Shown here: piece after piece, positions 1 to 8,782 of the stretch
Layout: each line of letters opens with the position of its first letter
Numbering within the stretch: position 1 is the first letter of the stretch
Program-made: the position numbers and the translations under genes
Source: Erwinia piriflorinigrans CFBP 5888
GTDB lineage: Bacteria > Pseudomonadota > Gammaproteobacteria > Enterobacterales > Enterobacteriaceae
DNA: 64,000 nt
Direction: 5' to 3'
Assembly (NCBI RefSeq): GCF_001050515.1
Contig: NZ_CAHS01000013.1
Span: forward strand, 1 to 64,000
Notes under the pieces: model-generated
Told to the model about the DNA's origin: nothing
What the model saw: the letters and a program-made list of their open reading frames with translations, nothing else
Databases searched by the model: none

Positions 1-227
1 GAGACAGAGATATTTTCAGCTTGTACCGGATAAAAGAATTAGCGGAAACGAAAGATGTTGTGCTGAATAAGCACCCGATATTCGTTTCTATGTCCGAGTA
101 TTTTACGTTGCGGCAAGGCGGCAACTGAGCCGAGTCGGCGGGAGCATACACCAGTATGTGACCGTTGCGAGCGAAGGAAGCCAACGCAGCAGCGGCGTAA
201 AAGACGAAGGACAGAGCACCAAGAATT
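1..227 (+). other. 23S-5S rRNA internal spacer (3' part)
   Basis: Sequence immediately upstream of the 5S gene. None of it matches the conserved 3' end of enterobacterial 23S rRNA, so the window opens inside the 23S-5S spacer. At 227 bases or more this spacer is longer than the roughly 90 bases usual in E. coli, and most of the excess is an ERIC-like repeat. No protein gene is supported here. Confidence 0.75.
95..212 (+). repeat. ERIC (enterobacterial repetitive intergenic consensus) element
   Basis: The segment contains GTTGCGGCAAGGCGGCAA near its left end, a central GAGCATACACCAGTATGTGAC palindrome core, and GAAGCCAACGCA towards the right. These correspond in order to the known ERIC consensus (about 127 bp), including its central GGAGCTTACAT...GTAAGTGAC...GAGCG inverted repeat. 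The boundaries are approximate. ERICs are non-autonomous, transcribed intergenic palindromes; finding one inside an rRNA operon spacer is uncommon. Confidence 0.8.
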
Positions 228-347
228 TGCCTGGCGGCTGTAGCGCGGTGGTCCCACCTGACCCCATGCCGAACTCAGAAGTGAAACGCCGTAGCGCCGA
301 TGGTAGTGTGGGGTCTCCCCATGCGAGAGTAGGGAACTGCCAGGCAT
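228..347 (+). rRNA. rrf: 5S ribosomal RNA
   Basis: A 120-base gene from TGCCTGGCGG to CTGCCAGGCAT, nearly identical to E. coli 5S rRNA; the terminal stem, loop A/B sequences and the CCCATGCGAGAGTAGG region are intact. It is the distal rRNA of an operon whose 16S and 23S genes lie left of the window. The tRNA-Asp that follows, then yafD, identify the operon as the rrnH equivalent. Confidence 0.98.
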
Positions 348-445
348 CAAATTAAGACCAGTTATCTGGTCGTGACTTTACCCCTGACAAGGTAAAGGTG
401 ATACACCTGAAATCAGACGGTTTCTGATATCAGTACAGAATCGGT

Positions 446-522
446 GGAGCGGTAGTTCAGTTGGTTAGAATACCTGCCTGTCACGCAGGGGGTCGCGGGT
501 TCGAGCCCCGTCCGTTCCGCCA
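446..522 (+). tRNA. aspU: tRNA-Asp (GTC)
   Basis: A 77-base tRNA with a GGAGCGG acceptor strand pairing with CCGTTCC, D-loop AGTTCAGTTGGTTAGA, anticodon GTC within CCTGTCACGC, T-loop GGTTCGAGCC and an encoded CCA. It lies 98 bases after 5S rRNA, so it is a distal tRNA of the rRNA operon and is probably co-transcribed and processed. It is identical base for base to the second tRNA-Asp at 6303-6379. The symbol follows the E. coli rrnH arrangement. Confidence 0.97.
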
Positions 523-532
523 CTAAAACAGG

Positions 533-566
533 AAACCCTGACTCATAAGAGTCAGGGTTTTTTTGT
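533..566 (+). terminator. Rho-independent terminator of the rRNA operon
   Basis: A perfect 12-bp stem, AAACCCTGACTC (533-544) with GAGTCAGGGTTT (549-560), has a four-base loop and continues into a run of T. It follows the tRNA-Asp by 10 bases and closes the rRNA-tRNA operon. Confidence 0.93.
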
Positions 567-700
567 ATTCAGAATCAGGTTTTTCGTCTTCTTGAGCACT
601 ATCCCATTTCATTCAGCAGCCACCGATTGAAACCAGACCATAAAGCCCCTATAACTGAAGGATAGTGAGTCCATTCAGCTGTAACAGTTCAGGCGGTAAC

Positions 701-1486
701 GTGCGAAAAAAAACCTATGCCATGAGATATGTAGCAGGCCAGCCAGCGGAGCGCATATTTCCTCCAGTGGCGTTGCTGCATGTTGGAAAGGCGTTAGCAC
801 CGTGCATGCCGCTAACCAATGGATCCCGCCTGAGGGTGTTGGTGTGGAATATCTTTAAGCAGCAGCGTGCTGAATGGCTTTCGGTTTTGCAAGATTTTGG
901 TAAAGATGCCCATCTCGTTCTTTTACAGGAAGCACAAACAACCCCACAATTGGTGCGTTTTGCCACCACAAATTACCTGGTTGCCGATCAGGTACCTGCC
1001 TATGTACTGCCACAACACCCTTCAGGGGTTATGACGCTGGCTTCAGCACATGCGGTTTACTGTTGTCCTTTACGCGAACGCGAGCCGCTGTTGCGCTTGT
1101 CTAAATCAGCACTTGTCACTGCCTACCCCCTTCCAAACGAGCAAGTGCTGATGGTCGTCAACATCCATGCGGTGAATTTTAGTCTGGGTATTGATGTGTA
1201 CAGTAAGCAGTTGGGGCCGATAGGTGAGCAAATAATTCATCACAGGGGCCCAGTAATTATGGCCGGTGATTTCAACGCATGGAGTCGTCAGCGGATCAAT
1301 GCGCTCTATCGCTTCGCTCGTGAAATGGGATTACGTGAAGTACGCTTTACCGACGATCATCGTCGTAAAGCTTTTGGCCGCCCGCTGGATTTTATTTTCT
1401 ATCGCGGAATGGGGGTAGCAGAAGCATCGGTATTGGTAACACGCGCATCCGATCACAATCCCCTGCTGGTTGAATTTGATTTTTAA
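701..1486 (+). CDS. yafD: YafD, endonuclease/exonuclease/phosphatase-family protein
   Basis: A protein of 261 residues closely matching E. coli YafD along its whole length (starts [10 protein letters not shown], contains [29 protein letters not shown] and ASDHNPLL). The last three are the metal-binding Glu, the Asn/Asp and the terminal Asp-His motifs of the EEP (DNase I-like) fold. The natural substrate is not established. The GTG start at 701 is chosen because it gives the conserved N terminus; an upstream GTG at 665 would add 12 unmatched residues. It follows the rRNA operon as in E. coli, but yafE, its usual neighbour there, is missing. Confidence 0.93.
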   Translation: MRKKTYAMRYVAGQPAERIFPPVALLHVGKALAPCMPLTNGSRLRVLVWNIFKQQRAEWLSVLQDFGKDAHLVLLQEAQTTPQLVRFATTNYLVADQVPAYVLPQHPSGVMTLASAHAVYCCPLREREPLLRLSKSALVTAYPLPNEQVLMVVNIHAVNFSLGIDVYSKQLGPIGEQIIHHRGPVIMAGDFNAWSRQRINALYRFAREMGLREVRFTDDHRRKAFGRPLDFIFYRGMGVAEASVLVTRASDHNPLLVEFDF

Positions 1487-1911
1487 TCCCCAGATAGTGT
1501 GAGTTAAGAGACTTTCTGTCGCTGTTTATTGAGGTCACTGTTTCAGGGCCTGTGTGCGGTGAAAGGCTCACCGGTCCTGTCAGTGATATCCATCAGACTC
1601 ACGATCTCGGTCATGGAGCGATTGCAGAAGATGGAGATGCCAACAACAAGCCAGACCGTGAATTCAAGAGAAATTAGCGCTTGCGGGGTGTGACCGTGTC
1701 AGTCAACGTTAACGCCTTCTTAATGAATTCAGCGGGAATGAGGCTAAGGGGGCTATGAGGAGGGGCTTGTGGACGTTCAATTTAAAAAGGGTCCATGATG
1801 AATATGAACCCTTTTTACACCAGCCACCGTATCGGTCAACCGATCCTTAAACGATAGACATTACGTATGGCCTGGCTTTATAACAGCATATAGATGCAAA
1901 ACACAGAATGA
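1487..1911. other. Intergenic region, no gene seen
   Basis: 425 bases between yafD and mltD, where E. coli has the yafE methyltransferase gene. No open frame of convincing length or codon use is present, and nothing recognisable as a yafE remnant was found by eye. The only clear structure is the terminator-like hairpin at 1784-1816. Confidence 0.6.
1784..1816. terminator. Possible bidirectional terminator
   Basis: An inverted repeat, AAAAAGGGT (1784-1792) with ACCCTTTTT (1808-1816), has A and T tracts on its two sides, so it could act on either strand. It lies between the convergent yafD and mltD genes. The GC core is short, so strength is uncertain. Confidence 0.55.
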
Positions 1912-3294
1912 TTAGCTATCTGGTGTCGCATTGTCCTTAACAAACAGAGTCAGCTTGTCTCCGGGCCGAATATTCTGCGCATTACTGGTGTCACTATTCC
2001 AGCGCACAACATCTTTGATGTTAACGCCGTGACGTTTCGCAATACTGGCCAGAGAATCACCCTTACGTACCTGATAGGTGATGCTGTCGCCGTTATCTGC
2101 CAGCTGCTTACTCGTATTGTTACCTAAAGTCAGAGTCTGACCTGGTTTAATACTGCTACCGCGTAAATTATTTGTACGCTGCAAGTCTTTTACCGGGACG
2201 CCAAGACGTTTAGCAATGCCTGAAAGTGTATCACCGCTACGCACTTTATAAGATGCCGCAGAAACGCTATTCCTGGCCAACGAAGTCGGCTGCACTGCAG
2301 CTATATCCCCGGTTGCCAATGAGTCACGTAGTTTAGCCACGTTGGACTTAGGCACCATAATGTAGTGGGGGCCATTAGGTGCCGTAGTGCCTCGGCGGTA
2401 GCCGGTATTGAAGCTTTGCAGTTTGCTCAGCGACATACCCGCCATTTCGGCTGCTTGCGTCAGTTCAATCTGCTGCCCGACGTCAACCCGTGCCAGAGCA
2501 CGCGTTCTGTTTGGAGTCGGCAGACTAATGCCATAACGCTTACTGCTCTTGAGGATCTGCCCCAATGCCAGCATTTTCGGCACATAAACTGTCGTTTCTT
2601 TTGGCAGAGCAAGTGACCAGAAGTCCGTAGGTCGCCCTTTGGCCTTATTGGCCTTCATCGCTTTGAGCACGCGCCCTTCACCACTGTTATAAGCGGCGAC
2701 GGTCAGTAGCCAGTCACCGTCAAACATATCGTTAAGGCGTTGCATCATGTCCAGAGCGACCTTAGTCGATGCAACGACATCACGTCGTCCGTCGTACCAC
2801 TGAGTCTGCTTCAGACCATAATTTCGTCCCGTTTGCGGCACAATCTGCCAGATGCCTGCGGCATTTGCAGATGATGTGGCATGTGGGTTAAAAGCGCTCT
2901 CCACTATGGGTAGTAGTACCAGTTCCATCGGCATTTTACGTTGCTTAATCTGCTCGACTATCCAGTACATATACGGCTCTGCCCGTAATGTTACATCGTG
3001 GAGATAGCTCTTATTACTCAGGTACTTCTGTTTCTGTTCGCGTATCCGGTAATTATCCGGAACCTTCATCTTCAGCTCGTCGCTAATGAGATTCCACAAA
3101 TCTTTGTCTTGCGCAAGGGAGGTCCCATCATCCTGCCAGCGCGGCGACAACATATTATCTGTGTACTGTCCATTTTCACTTTGACTTGCCGAAGACAAAC
3201 TCTGTGCATGCTGTTCCGGGATATTGGCATCTTGCCTTGACGCCTGACACCCGACCAGCAAGACCGAGGCGAGTATGATCGCTTTAGCCTTCAT
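1912..3294 (-). CDS. mltD: Membrane-bound lytic murein transglycosylase D
   Basis: A lipoprotein of 460 residues that cleaves the MurNAc-GlcNAc bond of peptidoglycan with 1,6-anhydro ring formation, acting at the inner face of the outer membrane. A signal peptide ends in the lipobox LLVGC, with Cys16 the lipidated residue. The SLT domain includes LLPIVESAF with the catalytic Glu, then AAGIWQI and AAYNSGEGR. Two C-terminal LysM repeats (each YxVRxGDxL) bind glycan. The start follows E. coli MltD (MKAKAI); the frame is open 20 codons further upstream without conservation. It sits next to gloB as in E. coli. Confidence 0.95.
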   Translation of the reverse strand: MKAKAIILASVLLVGCQASRQDANIPEQHAQSLSSASQSENGQYTDNMLSPRWQDDGTSLAQDKDLWNLISDELKMKVPDNYRIREQKQKYLSNKSYLHDVTLRAEPYMYWIVEQIKQRKMPMELVLLPIVESAFNPHATSSANAAGIWQIVPQTGRNYGLKQTQWYDGRRDVVASTKVALDMMQRLNDMFDGDWLLTVAAYNSGEGRVLKAMKANKAKGRPTDFWSLALPKETTVYVPKMLALGQILKSSKRYGISLPTPNRTRALARVDVGQQIELTQAAEMAGMSLSKLQSFNTGYRRGTTAPNGPHYIMVPKSNVAKLRDSLATGDIAAVQPTSLARNSVSAASYKVRSGDTLSGIAKRLGVPVKDLQRTNNLRGSSIKPGQTLTLGNNTSKQLADNGDSITYQVRKGDSLASIAKRHGVNIKDVVRWNSDTSNAQNIRPGDKLTLFVKDNATPDS

Positions 3295-3365
3295 GTTTGT
3301 GTCAATAGTTCGCTTAAAAGACGAGCAATAATACGTGGTCGCTCCCGACAACACAACCTAAAATC

Positions 3366-4121
3366 TCAAAAACTGTCTTTCTTCTCGCGTAGAGTCGCAA
3401 AAATCTCCCATTCGGCAAGTTGAGCGGGATATTGGCTAATTAACCTTTGTAATTCAACATCTTTGGTGCGTAAAAAAATATTTATTTTGCGTTCATGCTC
3501 GAGTTTTGTCGGCAATGTTATGCCATTTTTCGAGCGTAACTCCTTAATTTCATGGTAATAGCGGTCTATCTCTGCATCTTGAGGATAAAGAGCATGGGAA
3601 AAGGCCAGATTCGATAAGGTATATTCATGCGCGCAACATACCAGAGTATCATCGGGTAGCTGATTAAGTTTCTGAAATGATTCAAACATTTGTTTGGCTG
3701 TGCCCTCGAAAAGTCTGCCGCAGCCTGCTGAAAAGAGCGTGTCCCCACAAAAAAGGTAAGGTTCGCTGAAATATGAGATATGTCCTAAAGTGTGGCCAGG
3801 TGTGGCGATGATGGTAAAATCGAGGCCCAAAACACGGACCCGATCGCCATCGCCGATAAGAGTGTTGGCACCTTTATCACCTGTTTCCTGTGGGCCATAG
3901 ACGGTTAAATCAGGATAGTGGGACAAGAGTTCCGCGACTCCGTCCACATGATCATGATGGTGATGGGTAAGCAAAATCGCCTGCGGCTGCCAATGATTTT
4001 GTGTTATCGCACGCAGTACCGGAGCCGCTTCTCCGGGGTCGACAATCAGACAGCGGCCAGAATCATCATTTAAGGTCCAGATGTAGTTATCCTGTAGGGC
4101 GGGAATGCTGGTAAGATTCAT
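3366..4121 (-). CDS. gloB: Hydroxyacylglutathione hydrolase (glyoxalase II)
   Basis: Hydrolyses S-D-lactoylglutathione to D-lactate and glutathione, the second step of cytosolic methylglyoxal detoxification. The 251-residue length equals that of E. coli GloB. The metallo-beta-lactamase motif THHHHDH binds two metal ions, and GHTLGH, FCGDTLF and CCAHEYT supply the remaining ligands. The start at MNLTSIP matches the family; 16 more codons are open upstream. It is divergent from yafS, 46 bases apart, so the two share a short promoter region. Confidence 0.95.
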   Translation of the reverse strand: MNLTSIPALQDNYIWTLNDDSGRCLIVDPGEAAPVLRAITQNHWQPQAILLTHHHHDHVDGVAELLSHYPDLTVYGPQETGDKGANTLIGDGDRVRVLGLDFTIIATPGHTLGHISYFSEPYLFCGDTLFSAGCGRLFEGTAKQMFESFQKLNQLPDDTLVCCAHEYTLSNLAFSHALYPQDAEIDRYYHEIKELRSKNGITLPTKLEHERKINIFLRTKDVELQRLISQYPAQLAEWEIFATLREKKDSF

Positions 4122-4167
4122 ATTCACCTCTTTCATATGCGCACGATGGAAAAGAAGATGGTAAAGC

Positions 4168-4869
4168 ATGAAGCCTGCTAAAACACGCCAAATCCGCCAT
4201 GTGCCTGAATCCTGGTCGCAGATACCCTGCGGCGAGTATTATCGTGATGCGTTGTCGCATCATCTCCGCCCTTGTCTCGCTAAGATTTTTGGATTTCACC
4301 TGCTGAAGATTGGCAGGCTCAGTGCAGAAATTGAGACAGAAAGCTGCGCGATAGCCCATCAGGTCAACGTTGGCATGAGCGGGGAGCGCATGCAGGTGCT
4401 TGCCGATCCGGTGAATCTGCCATTCGAGTCAAAATCGGTGGATGCCTGCCTGTTAGCACATACTCTGGCATGGAGCACAGATCCGCATCGTCTTCTGCGT
4501 GAAGTGGATCGCGTGTTGGTTGATGATGGTTGGATAATTATCAGCGGTTTTAATCTTTTCAGCGTCTTGGGGATCGGGAAATTGATACCGGGCCTCCACT
4601 GCCGCATTCCGTGGAATAGCAAAATGTACAGCCAGATGCGTCTGCTGGACTGGCTTAGCCTGCTAAATTACGAGGTGATGCAATGCACGCGTTTGCAGGT
4701 GTTACCGTGGAATCGTCAGGGAGGGAAGATGATCACCACGCATCTCCCGGCACTGGGCTGCATCAATCTGATCGTGGCACGCAAACGCACCTTCCCACTG
4801 ACCAAGAATCAGGCGAAAAAAAATGCGCAAAAACGACGTCTGCACGCCGTGGGCGTCACCAGCCAATAG
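4168..4869 (+). CDS. yafS: YafS, SAM-dependent methyltransferase-like protein
   Basis: A protein of 233 residues resembling E. coli YafS, with a class I methyltransferase fold of the Methyltransf_11 type. Visible elements are a central [12 protein letters not shown] (a strand-IV motif equivalent) and [21 protein letters not shown], typical of this family. The usual glycine-rich motif I (GxGxG) is poorly conserved, as in E. coli YafS. The substrate is unknown. Its place between gloB and rnhA is conserved in enterobacteria. Confidence 0.85.
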   Translation: MKPAKTRQIRHVPESWSQIPCGEYYRDALSHHLRPCLAKIFGFHLLKIGRLSAEIETESCAIAHQVNVGMSGERMQVLADPVNLPFESKSVDACLLAHTLAWSTDPHRLLREVDRVLVDDGWIIISGFNLFSVLGIGKLIPGLHCRIPWNSKMYSQMRLLDWLSLLNYEVMQCTRLQVLPWNRQGGKMITTHLPALGCINLIVARKRTFPLTKNQAKKNAQKRRLHAVGVTSQ

Positions 4870-4922
4870 CGCGCCCCGGCCGCAGCGCAATATCGTTCAG
4901 CCCTGATCTATGAAAAAAAATA

Positions 4923-5390
4923 TTACGCCTCAGACGTGTAGCCGACATCATCGAAGGTCGGATTTCCAGCGGCGTTTCGTGCCAGCTCATCGCAGCGCTC
5001 ATTTTCAATATGACCAGCATGTCCCTTTACCCATTTCCAGGTAATGTCGTGATGGCTGAGCGCTGCATCTAACCGTTTCCACAGATCGACATTCTTCACC
5101 GGTTTTTTGTCGGTCGTTTTCCAGCCGCGTTTCTTCCAGTTATGGATCCAGCTGGTTATCCCCTGGCGAACATACTGGCTGTCGGTACTCAGCACCACGG
5201 CACAGGGCTGTGTCAACGCTTCCAGTGCCACGATCGCCGCCATCATTTCCATGCGGTTATTAGTGGTAAGACGGAAACCGGCGCTGAAGGTTTTTTCATG
5301 TTTACCATAACGCATAATCGCGCCGTAACCCCCGGGGCCTGGGTTGCCCAGACACGAACCGTCGGTGAAAATTTCTACCTGCTTGAGCAT
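4923..5390 (-). CDS. rnhA: Ribonuclease HI
   Basis: Degrades RNA in RNA-DNA hybrids during replication (primer and R-loop removal). The 155-residue length equals that of E. coli RnhA. The catalytic carboxylates are visible: Asp10 in FTDGSCLGN, Glu48 in NNRMEMMAA, Asp70 in LSTDSQYV, and Asp134 in NERCDELAR. The start MLKQVEIF is the conserved one; 20 further codons are open upstream into the divergent dnaQ promoter region. The start codons are 52 bases apart, the classic divergent rnhA-dnaQ arrangement. Confidence 0.97.
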   Translation of the reverse strand: MLKQVEIFTDGSCLGNPGPGGYGAIMRYGKHEKTFSAGFRLTTNNRMEMMAAIVALEALTQPCAVVLSTDSQYVRQGITSWIHNWKKRGWKTTDKKPVKNVDLWKRLDAALSHHDITWKWVKGHAGHIENERCDELARNAAGNPTFDDVGYTSEA

Positions 5391-5442
5391 CTCTGGTAGA
5401 CTCCCTGTAGAAAAAAAGCCAAGTCTGACATAAACGGGTCCT

Positions 5443-6192
5443 ATGAGCACAGTAAATACAACGCGTCAGATCGTACTTGATACCGAAACCACCGGTATGA
5501 ACATGATCGGTGTCCACTATGAGGGGCATCGCATTATTGAAATCGGTGCTGTTGAAGTGATCAACCGCCGTCTGACCGGCAATAACTTCCATATTTATCT
5601 CAAACCCGACCGGCTGGTCGATCCTGAAGCGTTCGGCGTACACGGTATTGCGGATGAATTCCTGCTGGATAAACCCACCTTTGCGCAGATCGCTGATGAA
5701 TTCCTTGCCTATATAAGCGGTGCGGAATTGGTTATCCATAATGCCTCGTTCGATATTGGCTTTATGGATTATGAGTTTGCCAAATTGCAGCGTGGGATAG
5801 CCAAAACCGAAACCTTCTGCAAAATCACCGACAGCCTGGCGATGGCGCGCAAGCTGTTCCCCGGCAAGCGCAACAGTCTTGATGCGCTCTGCTCACGTTA
5901 CGAAATAGATAACAGCAAACGTACCCTGCACGGCGCACTGCTTGACTCCGAAATTCTGGCAGAAGTGTTCCTGACGATGACCGGCGGGCAGACCTCGCTG
6001 ACATTCTCAATGGAAGGCGAGCGGGAAAAGCAGCAAGATGGCGAAACTATTCACCGCATTGCGCGCCCATCTTCCGGCCTGCGCGTGGTGCGCGCCAGCG
6101 AAGAGGAGCTTTTCGCGCATGAGGCACGTCTCGATCTGGTGGCGAAAAAAGGCGGCAGTTGCCTGTGGCGTCCACAGGAGAGGGATGACTAA
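5443..6192 (+). CDS. dnaQ: DNA polymerase III epsilon subunit (proofreading 3'-5' exonuclease)
   Basis: Proofreading subunit of the replicative polymerase core; it binds the alpha and theta subunits. 249 residues. Exonuclease motifs: ExoI VLDTETTG (metal-binding Asp and Glu), ExoII in [13 protein letters not shown], ExoIII with RTLHGALLD. The C-terminal alpha-binding tail ([15 protein letters not shown]) is conserved. The downstream tRNA-Asp follows 110 bases later, as in E. coli (aspV). Confidence 0.97.
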   Translation: MSTVNTTRQIVLDTETTGMNMIGVHYEGHRIIEIGAVEVINRRLTGNNFHIYLKPDRLVDPEAFGVHGIADEFLLDKPTFAQIADEFLAYISGAELVIHNASFDIGFMDYEFAKLQRGIAKTETFCKITDSLAMARKLFPGKRNSLDALCSRYEIDNSKRTLHGALLDSEILAEVFLTMTGGQTSLTFSMEGEREKQQDGETIHRIARPSSGLRVVRASEEELFAHEARLDLVAKKGGSCLWRPQERDD

Positions 6193-6302
6193 ACGAGTTA
6201 CGTCGAAAAAAAGAGCAGTTGATTGTGTTCAAACGAAAAATCGTTGACGAAGTTCACCCAGCACCGTAATATCCGCCTCGTTCCCGACGGGGAACACAGC
6301 GC

Positions 6303-6379
6303 GGAGCGGTAGTTCAGTTGGTTAGAATACCTGCCTGTCACGCAGGGGGTCGCGGGTTCGAGCCCCGTCCGTTCCGCCA
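6303..6379 (+). tRNA. aspV: tRNA-Asp (GTC), second copy
   Basis: A 77-base tRNA with anticodon GTC and encoded CCA, identical to the rRNA-linked copy at 446-522. It sits between dnaQ and the purine cluster. In E. coli and relatives the aspV locus is a known site for strain-specific insertions. No duplicated tRNA 3' end was found at the far side of the hpx cluster, so integrase-mediated insertion is not shown. Confidence 0.97.
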
Positions 6380-6387
6380 AGTATCCA

Positions 6388-6420
6388 GAAAGGCCGATTC
6401 GAAAGAATCGGCCTTTCGTC
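6388..6420 (+). terminator. Terminator after tRNA-Asp
   Basis: A perfect 13-bp stem, GAAAGGCCGATTC (6388-6400) with GAATCGGCCTTTC (6405-6417), has a GAAA tetraloop. It ends the tRNA transcript and could also serve the convergent permease gene, whose stop codon lies a few bases beyond. Confidence 0.88.
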
Positions 6421-6423
6421 GTT

Positions 6424-7920
6424 TTACTCTTCCTGCAATGCCGCGCCACGGGCGTAACCCGGCGTTACGCGTCCGGCCATCTCATGACGTGCCACCCAGC
6501 GATAGATACCGGCCCCCAGCGCCACGCCGATAAACCAGCTGAAGTTGGCTACCGTGTGCAGGGATGGGGTAAAGCTAATCACCAGCCCCATCGCTACCGC
6601 AGGCAACAGCGCCGCAATGGCTTTCGGATTGAAACCTCCGCGATACCAGTACTTGCCCTGCGGCGTATCATTAAACAGGTCATCGACGGAAATCTGGCTG
6701 CGTTTAACCAGATAGAAGTCCGCCAGTAGGATGCCAAACAGTGGTCCGATACATGCCCCCAGCACATCCAGCGTGTAGTGGATCAGCTCAGGCGACTGGA
6801 ACAGATTCCACGGGGTCAGCAGCACAGAACCCACGGCGGCGATCATGCCACCGGTACGGAAGCTGATTTTCTGCGGCGAACAGTTGGAGAAGTCAAACGC
6901 CGGAGAGACAAAGTTGGCGACGATATTGATGCCGATTGTGGCGGTGATCATGGTCAGCAGACCCAGCGCCACCGCCAGATCGTTGCCGACCATGCTGGCA
7001 GTCTCAATGGGATCGGTAATCATCCGCCCAAACAGCGACTGCGTACCCGAGACGATAACGACGGTCACGATAGCGAACAGCAGGAAGTTAAACGGCAGCC
7101 CCCAGCGGTTGCCCCGGCGGATTTCTGCCATATTTTTAGCGTAACGCGAGAAATCACCGAAGTTCAGCAGCGGGCCGGAGAAATACGAAACCACCAGCGC
7201 CGTAGCGGTAATCATCTGCCACACCTGCTCGCTGCCGGACAGCGTCTTGCTCGCCAGCGTCAACGAAATGCCGTCAAAACCGGTTTTGTATACAATCCAA
7301 CCGGCCAGCGCCCCCATCACCACATAGACTGCCGGGCCAGCCACATCAATAAAGCGTTTGATCGCATTCATTCCATGCCAGAACACCATAGCCTGTAGCA
7401 GCCACATCGTTGCGAAGCAGATCCAGCCAAGTTGCGACAGTCCAAGCCATGATGTGTGCGTCAGCGCTGCCAGCCCCGGCCAGAACTTCAGGGATACCAG
7501 CATCAGCGCATTAGATGCCAGCCAGGTCTGAATGCCGTACCAGGCAAAGGCAATCAGGCCACGGATCACCGCCGGAATATTTGCGCCAAATACGCCGAAT
7601 GCCTGGCGACAGACCACGGCATAAGGCACCCCTGTCATCTGGCTGGGTTTGGCCACCAGGTTAGCGCACAGCTGAACAATACAGATGCCGCCCAGCAGGC
7701 ACAGCAGCACCTGCCAGCTGGCAAGTCCGAGGGTAAAGAAGCTGGCGGCAACCATATAGCCGCCCATACTGTGTACGTCAGACATCCAGAAAGAGAAAAT
7801 GTTGTACCAACTCCAGTGCTGGTCACGGGTCGGTGCCAGATCCTCATTACACAAGCGCGGACTGTAGTTAGCAGGGGCGTCGGACGCCGGTGGTGTGGAA
7901 GAACGTTGACTGTTTGGCAT
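6424..7920 (-). CDS. NCS1-family nucleobase/allantoin permease
   Basis: An inner-membrane cation symporter of the NCS1 (nucleobase:cation symporter-1) family, 498 residues with about 12 hydrophobic segments. The conserved N-terminal block (WSWYNIFSFWMSDVHSMGGY), the GPLLNFGDFSRYA segment and NIVANFVSPAFDF are typical. Context makes allantoin or a related ureide the likely substrate; hydantoin or uracil cannot be excluded. The start at 7920 has a strong AGGAG about 10 bases upstream; 27 upstream codons are open but not conserved in style. It is divergent from hpxS, with a candidate sigma-54 promoter at 7972-7987. Confidence 0.88.
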   Translation of the reverse strand: MPNSQRSSTPPASDAPANYSPRLCNEDLAPTRDQHWSWYNIFSFWMSDVHSMGGYMVAASFFTLGLASWQVLLCLLGGICIVQLCANLVAKPSQMTGVPYAVVCRQAFGVFGANIPAVIRGLIAFAWYGIQTWLASNALMLVSLKFWPGLAALTHTSWLGLSQLGWICFATMWLLQAMVFWHGMNAIKRFIDVAGPAVYVVMGALAGWIVYKTGFDGISLTLASKTLSGSEQVWQMITATALVVSYFSGPLLNFGDFSRYAKNMAEIRRGNRWGLPFNFLLFAIVTVVIVSGTQSLFGRMITDPIETASMVGNDLAVALGLLTMITATIGINIVANFVSPAFDFSNCSPQKISFRTGGMIAAVGSVLLTPWNLFQSPELIHYTLDVLGACIGPLFGILLADFYLVKRSQISVDDLFNDTPQGKYWYRGGFNPKAIAALLPAVAMGLVISFTPSLHTVANFSWFIGVALGAGIYRWVARHEMAGRVTPGYARGAALQEE

Positions 7921-7971
7921 GAAACCTGCTCCTCTGATTGAGCTATCTGTAAACTGACTTAACAAAGACAT

Positions 7972-7987
7972 TGCAGGAACCGGGCCA
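7972..7987 (-). promoter_or_regulatory. Candidate sigma-54 (-24/-12) promoter of the NCS1 permease
   Basis: Read on the minus strand the site is TGGCCC-GGTTC-CTGCA, with the invariant GG and GC at the required 10-base separation. It differs from the consensus TGGCAC-N5-TTGCA at two positions. It lies about 50 bases upstream of the permease start codon. It is the weakest of three such sites in the cluster. Confidence 0.5.
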
Positions 7988-8000
7988 GATTGAAATTTCA

Positions 8001-8008
8001 TGTATACA
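8001..8008. promoter_or_regulatory. Putative HpxS (GntR) operator
   Basis: A perfect 8-base palindrome, TGTATACA, sits in the 145-base divergent region between the NCS1 permease and hpxS. GntR/FadR-class regulators usually bind short palindromes with a GT-n-AC core in their own control regions, which fits this place and form. The assignment is inferred from position and shape. Confidence 0.4.
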
Positions 8009-8065
8009 AAAACAATAATCAGTGTGTACGATTCTGGCGATCAATCAGGTTGAGTGAGGTAGGCA

Positions 8066-8782
8066 ATGAAGAGTGTAAGCGGGCTGAAAACGGCCTCAGA
8101 GCTGGGCGACAGGGATGAGCCTATCTACCAGGCACTGATGACGGCGATCGTTGAACATCAGTTGCCGCCGGGCAGCAAACTCCCGGAGGAAGCGCTGTGC
8201 GAGGTGTTTGGCGTCAGTCGTACCGGCATTCGCAAAGTATTGCAGCGCCTCGCGGCGGTGCAGATGGTCACCCTGACGCCCAAACGCGGTGCACAGGTCG
8301 CCACGCCGACGGTCGAAGAGGCGCAGGATATTTTCCGCACGCGCAGCCTGATTGAATGTGCAAATTTGCCGCAGGTGCTGGCTCACTGCCAAAGCCCGCA
8401 CTTGGCCGCGCTGGAAAAGCTCAATCAGCAAGAGCAGCAGGCGCATGACAATCATGATGGTGCAGCGGCCATTCGTCTGTCGGCCGCTTTTCACATTCAG
8501 CTACAGGCGATTGCCGGTAATCAGGTGCTGGCCGACATGGTCTCGCGCCTCGCCCGCCGATCCTCGCTGGTGGTAGCGGCTTACGGCGCACCCTGGCAGC
8601 AGGGTTGTCGCTGTGACGACCACGATCGACTGGTCGTGCTGCTGCGGGAAAAATCCCTGGCTAAACTGACTGACGCACTACGGCAACATTTCGATCATAT
8701 TATCGCCAGCCTGCGTTTTGAACGCGGTGGTGAAACGCTGCCGGACTTTGCCCGGCTGTTCGCAGTTAAAGGAGTAAGATGA
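8066..8782 (+). CDS. hpxS: HpxS, GntR/FadR-type transcriptional regulator
   Basis: A 238-residue regulator. An N-terminal winged helix-turn-helix (about residues 20-85, PPGSKLPEEALCEVFGVSRTG and RLAAVQMV) is followed by an FCD ligand-binding domain with AFHIQLQAIAGN and C-terminal LTDALRQHFDHI, which carries metal- or ligand-binding His residues. It heads the hpxS-hpxA-hpxB transcription unit, as in Klebsiella, where it controls allantoin use. The stop codon overlaps the hpxA start. Confidence 0.85.
   Translation: MKSVSGLKTASELGDRDEPIYQALMTAIVEHQLPPGSKLPEEALCEVFGVSRTGIRKVLQRLAAVQMVTLTPKRGAQVATPTVEEAQDIFRTRSLIECANLPQVLAHCQSPHLAALEKLNQQEQQAHDNHDGAAAIRLSAAFHIQLQAIAGNQVLADMVSRLARRSSLVVAAYGAPWQQGCRCDDHDRLVVLLREKSLAKLTDALRQHFDHIIASLRFERGGETLPDFARLFAVKGVR

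Noticed and set aside
39-350. Open frames of 103 (minus) and 65 (plus) codons across the 5S rRNA and its spacer
   Set aside because: They run through the 5S rRNA gene and the ERIC element and have no protein-like composition.
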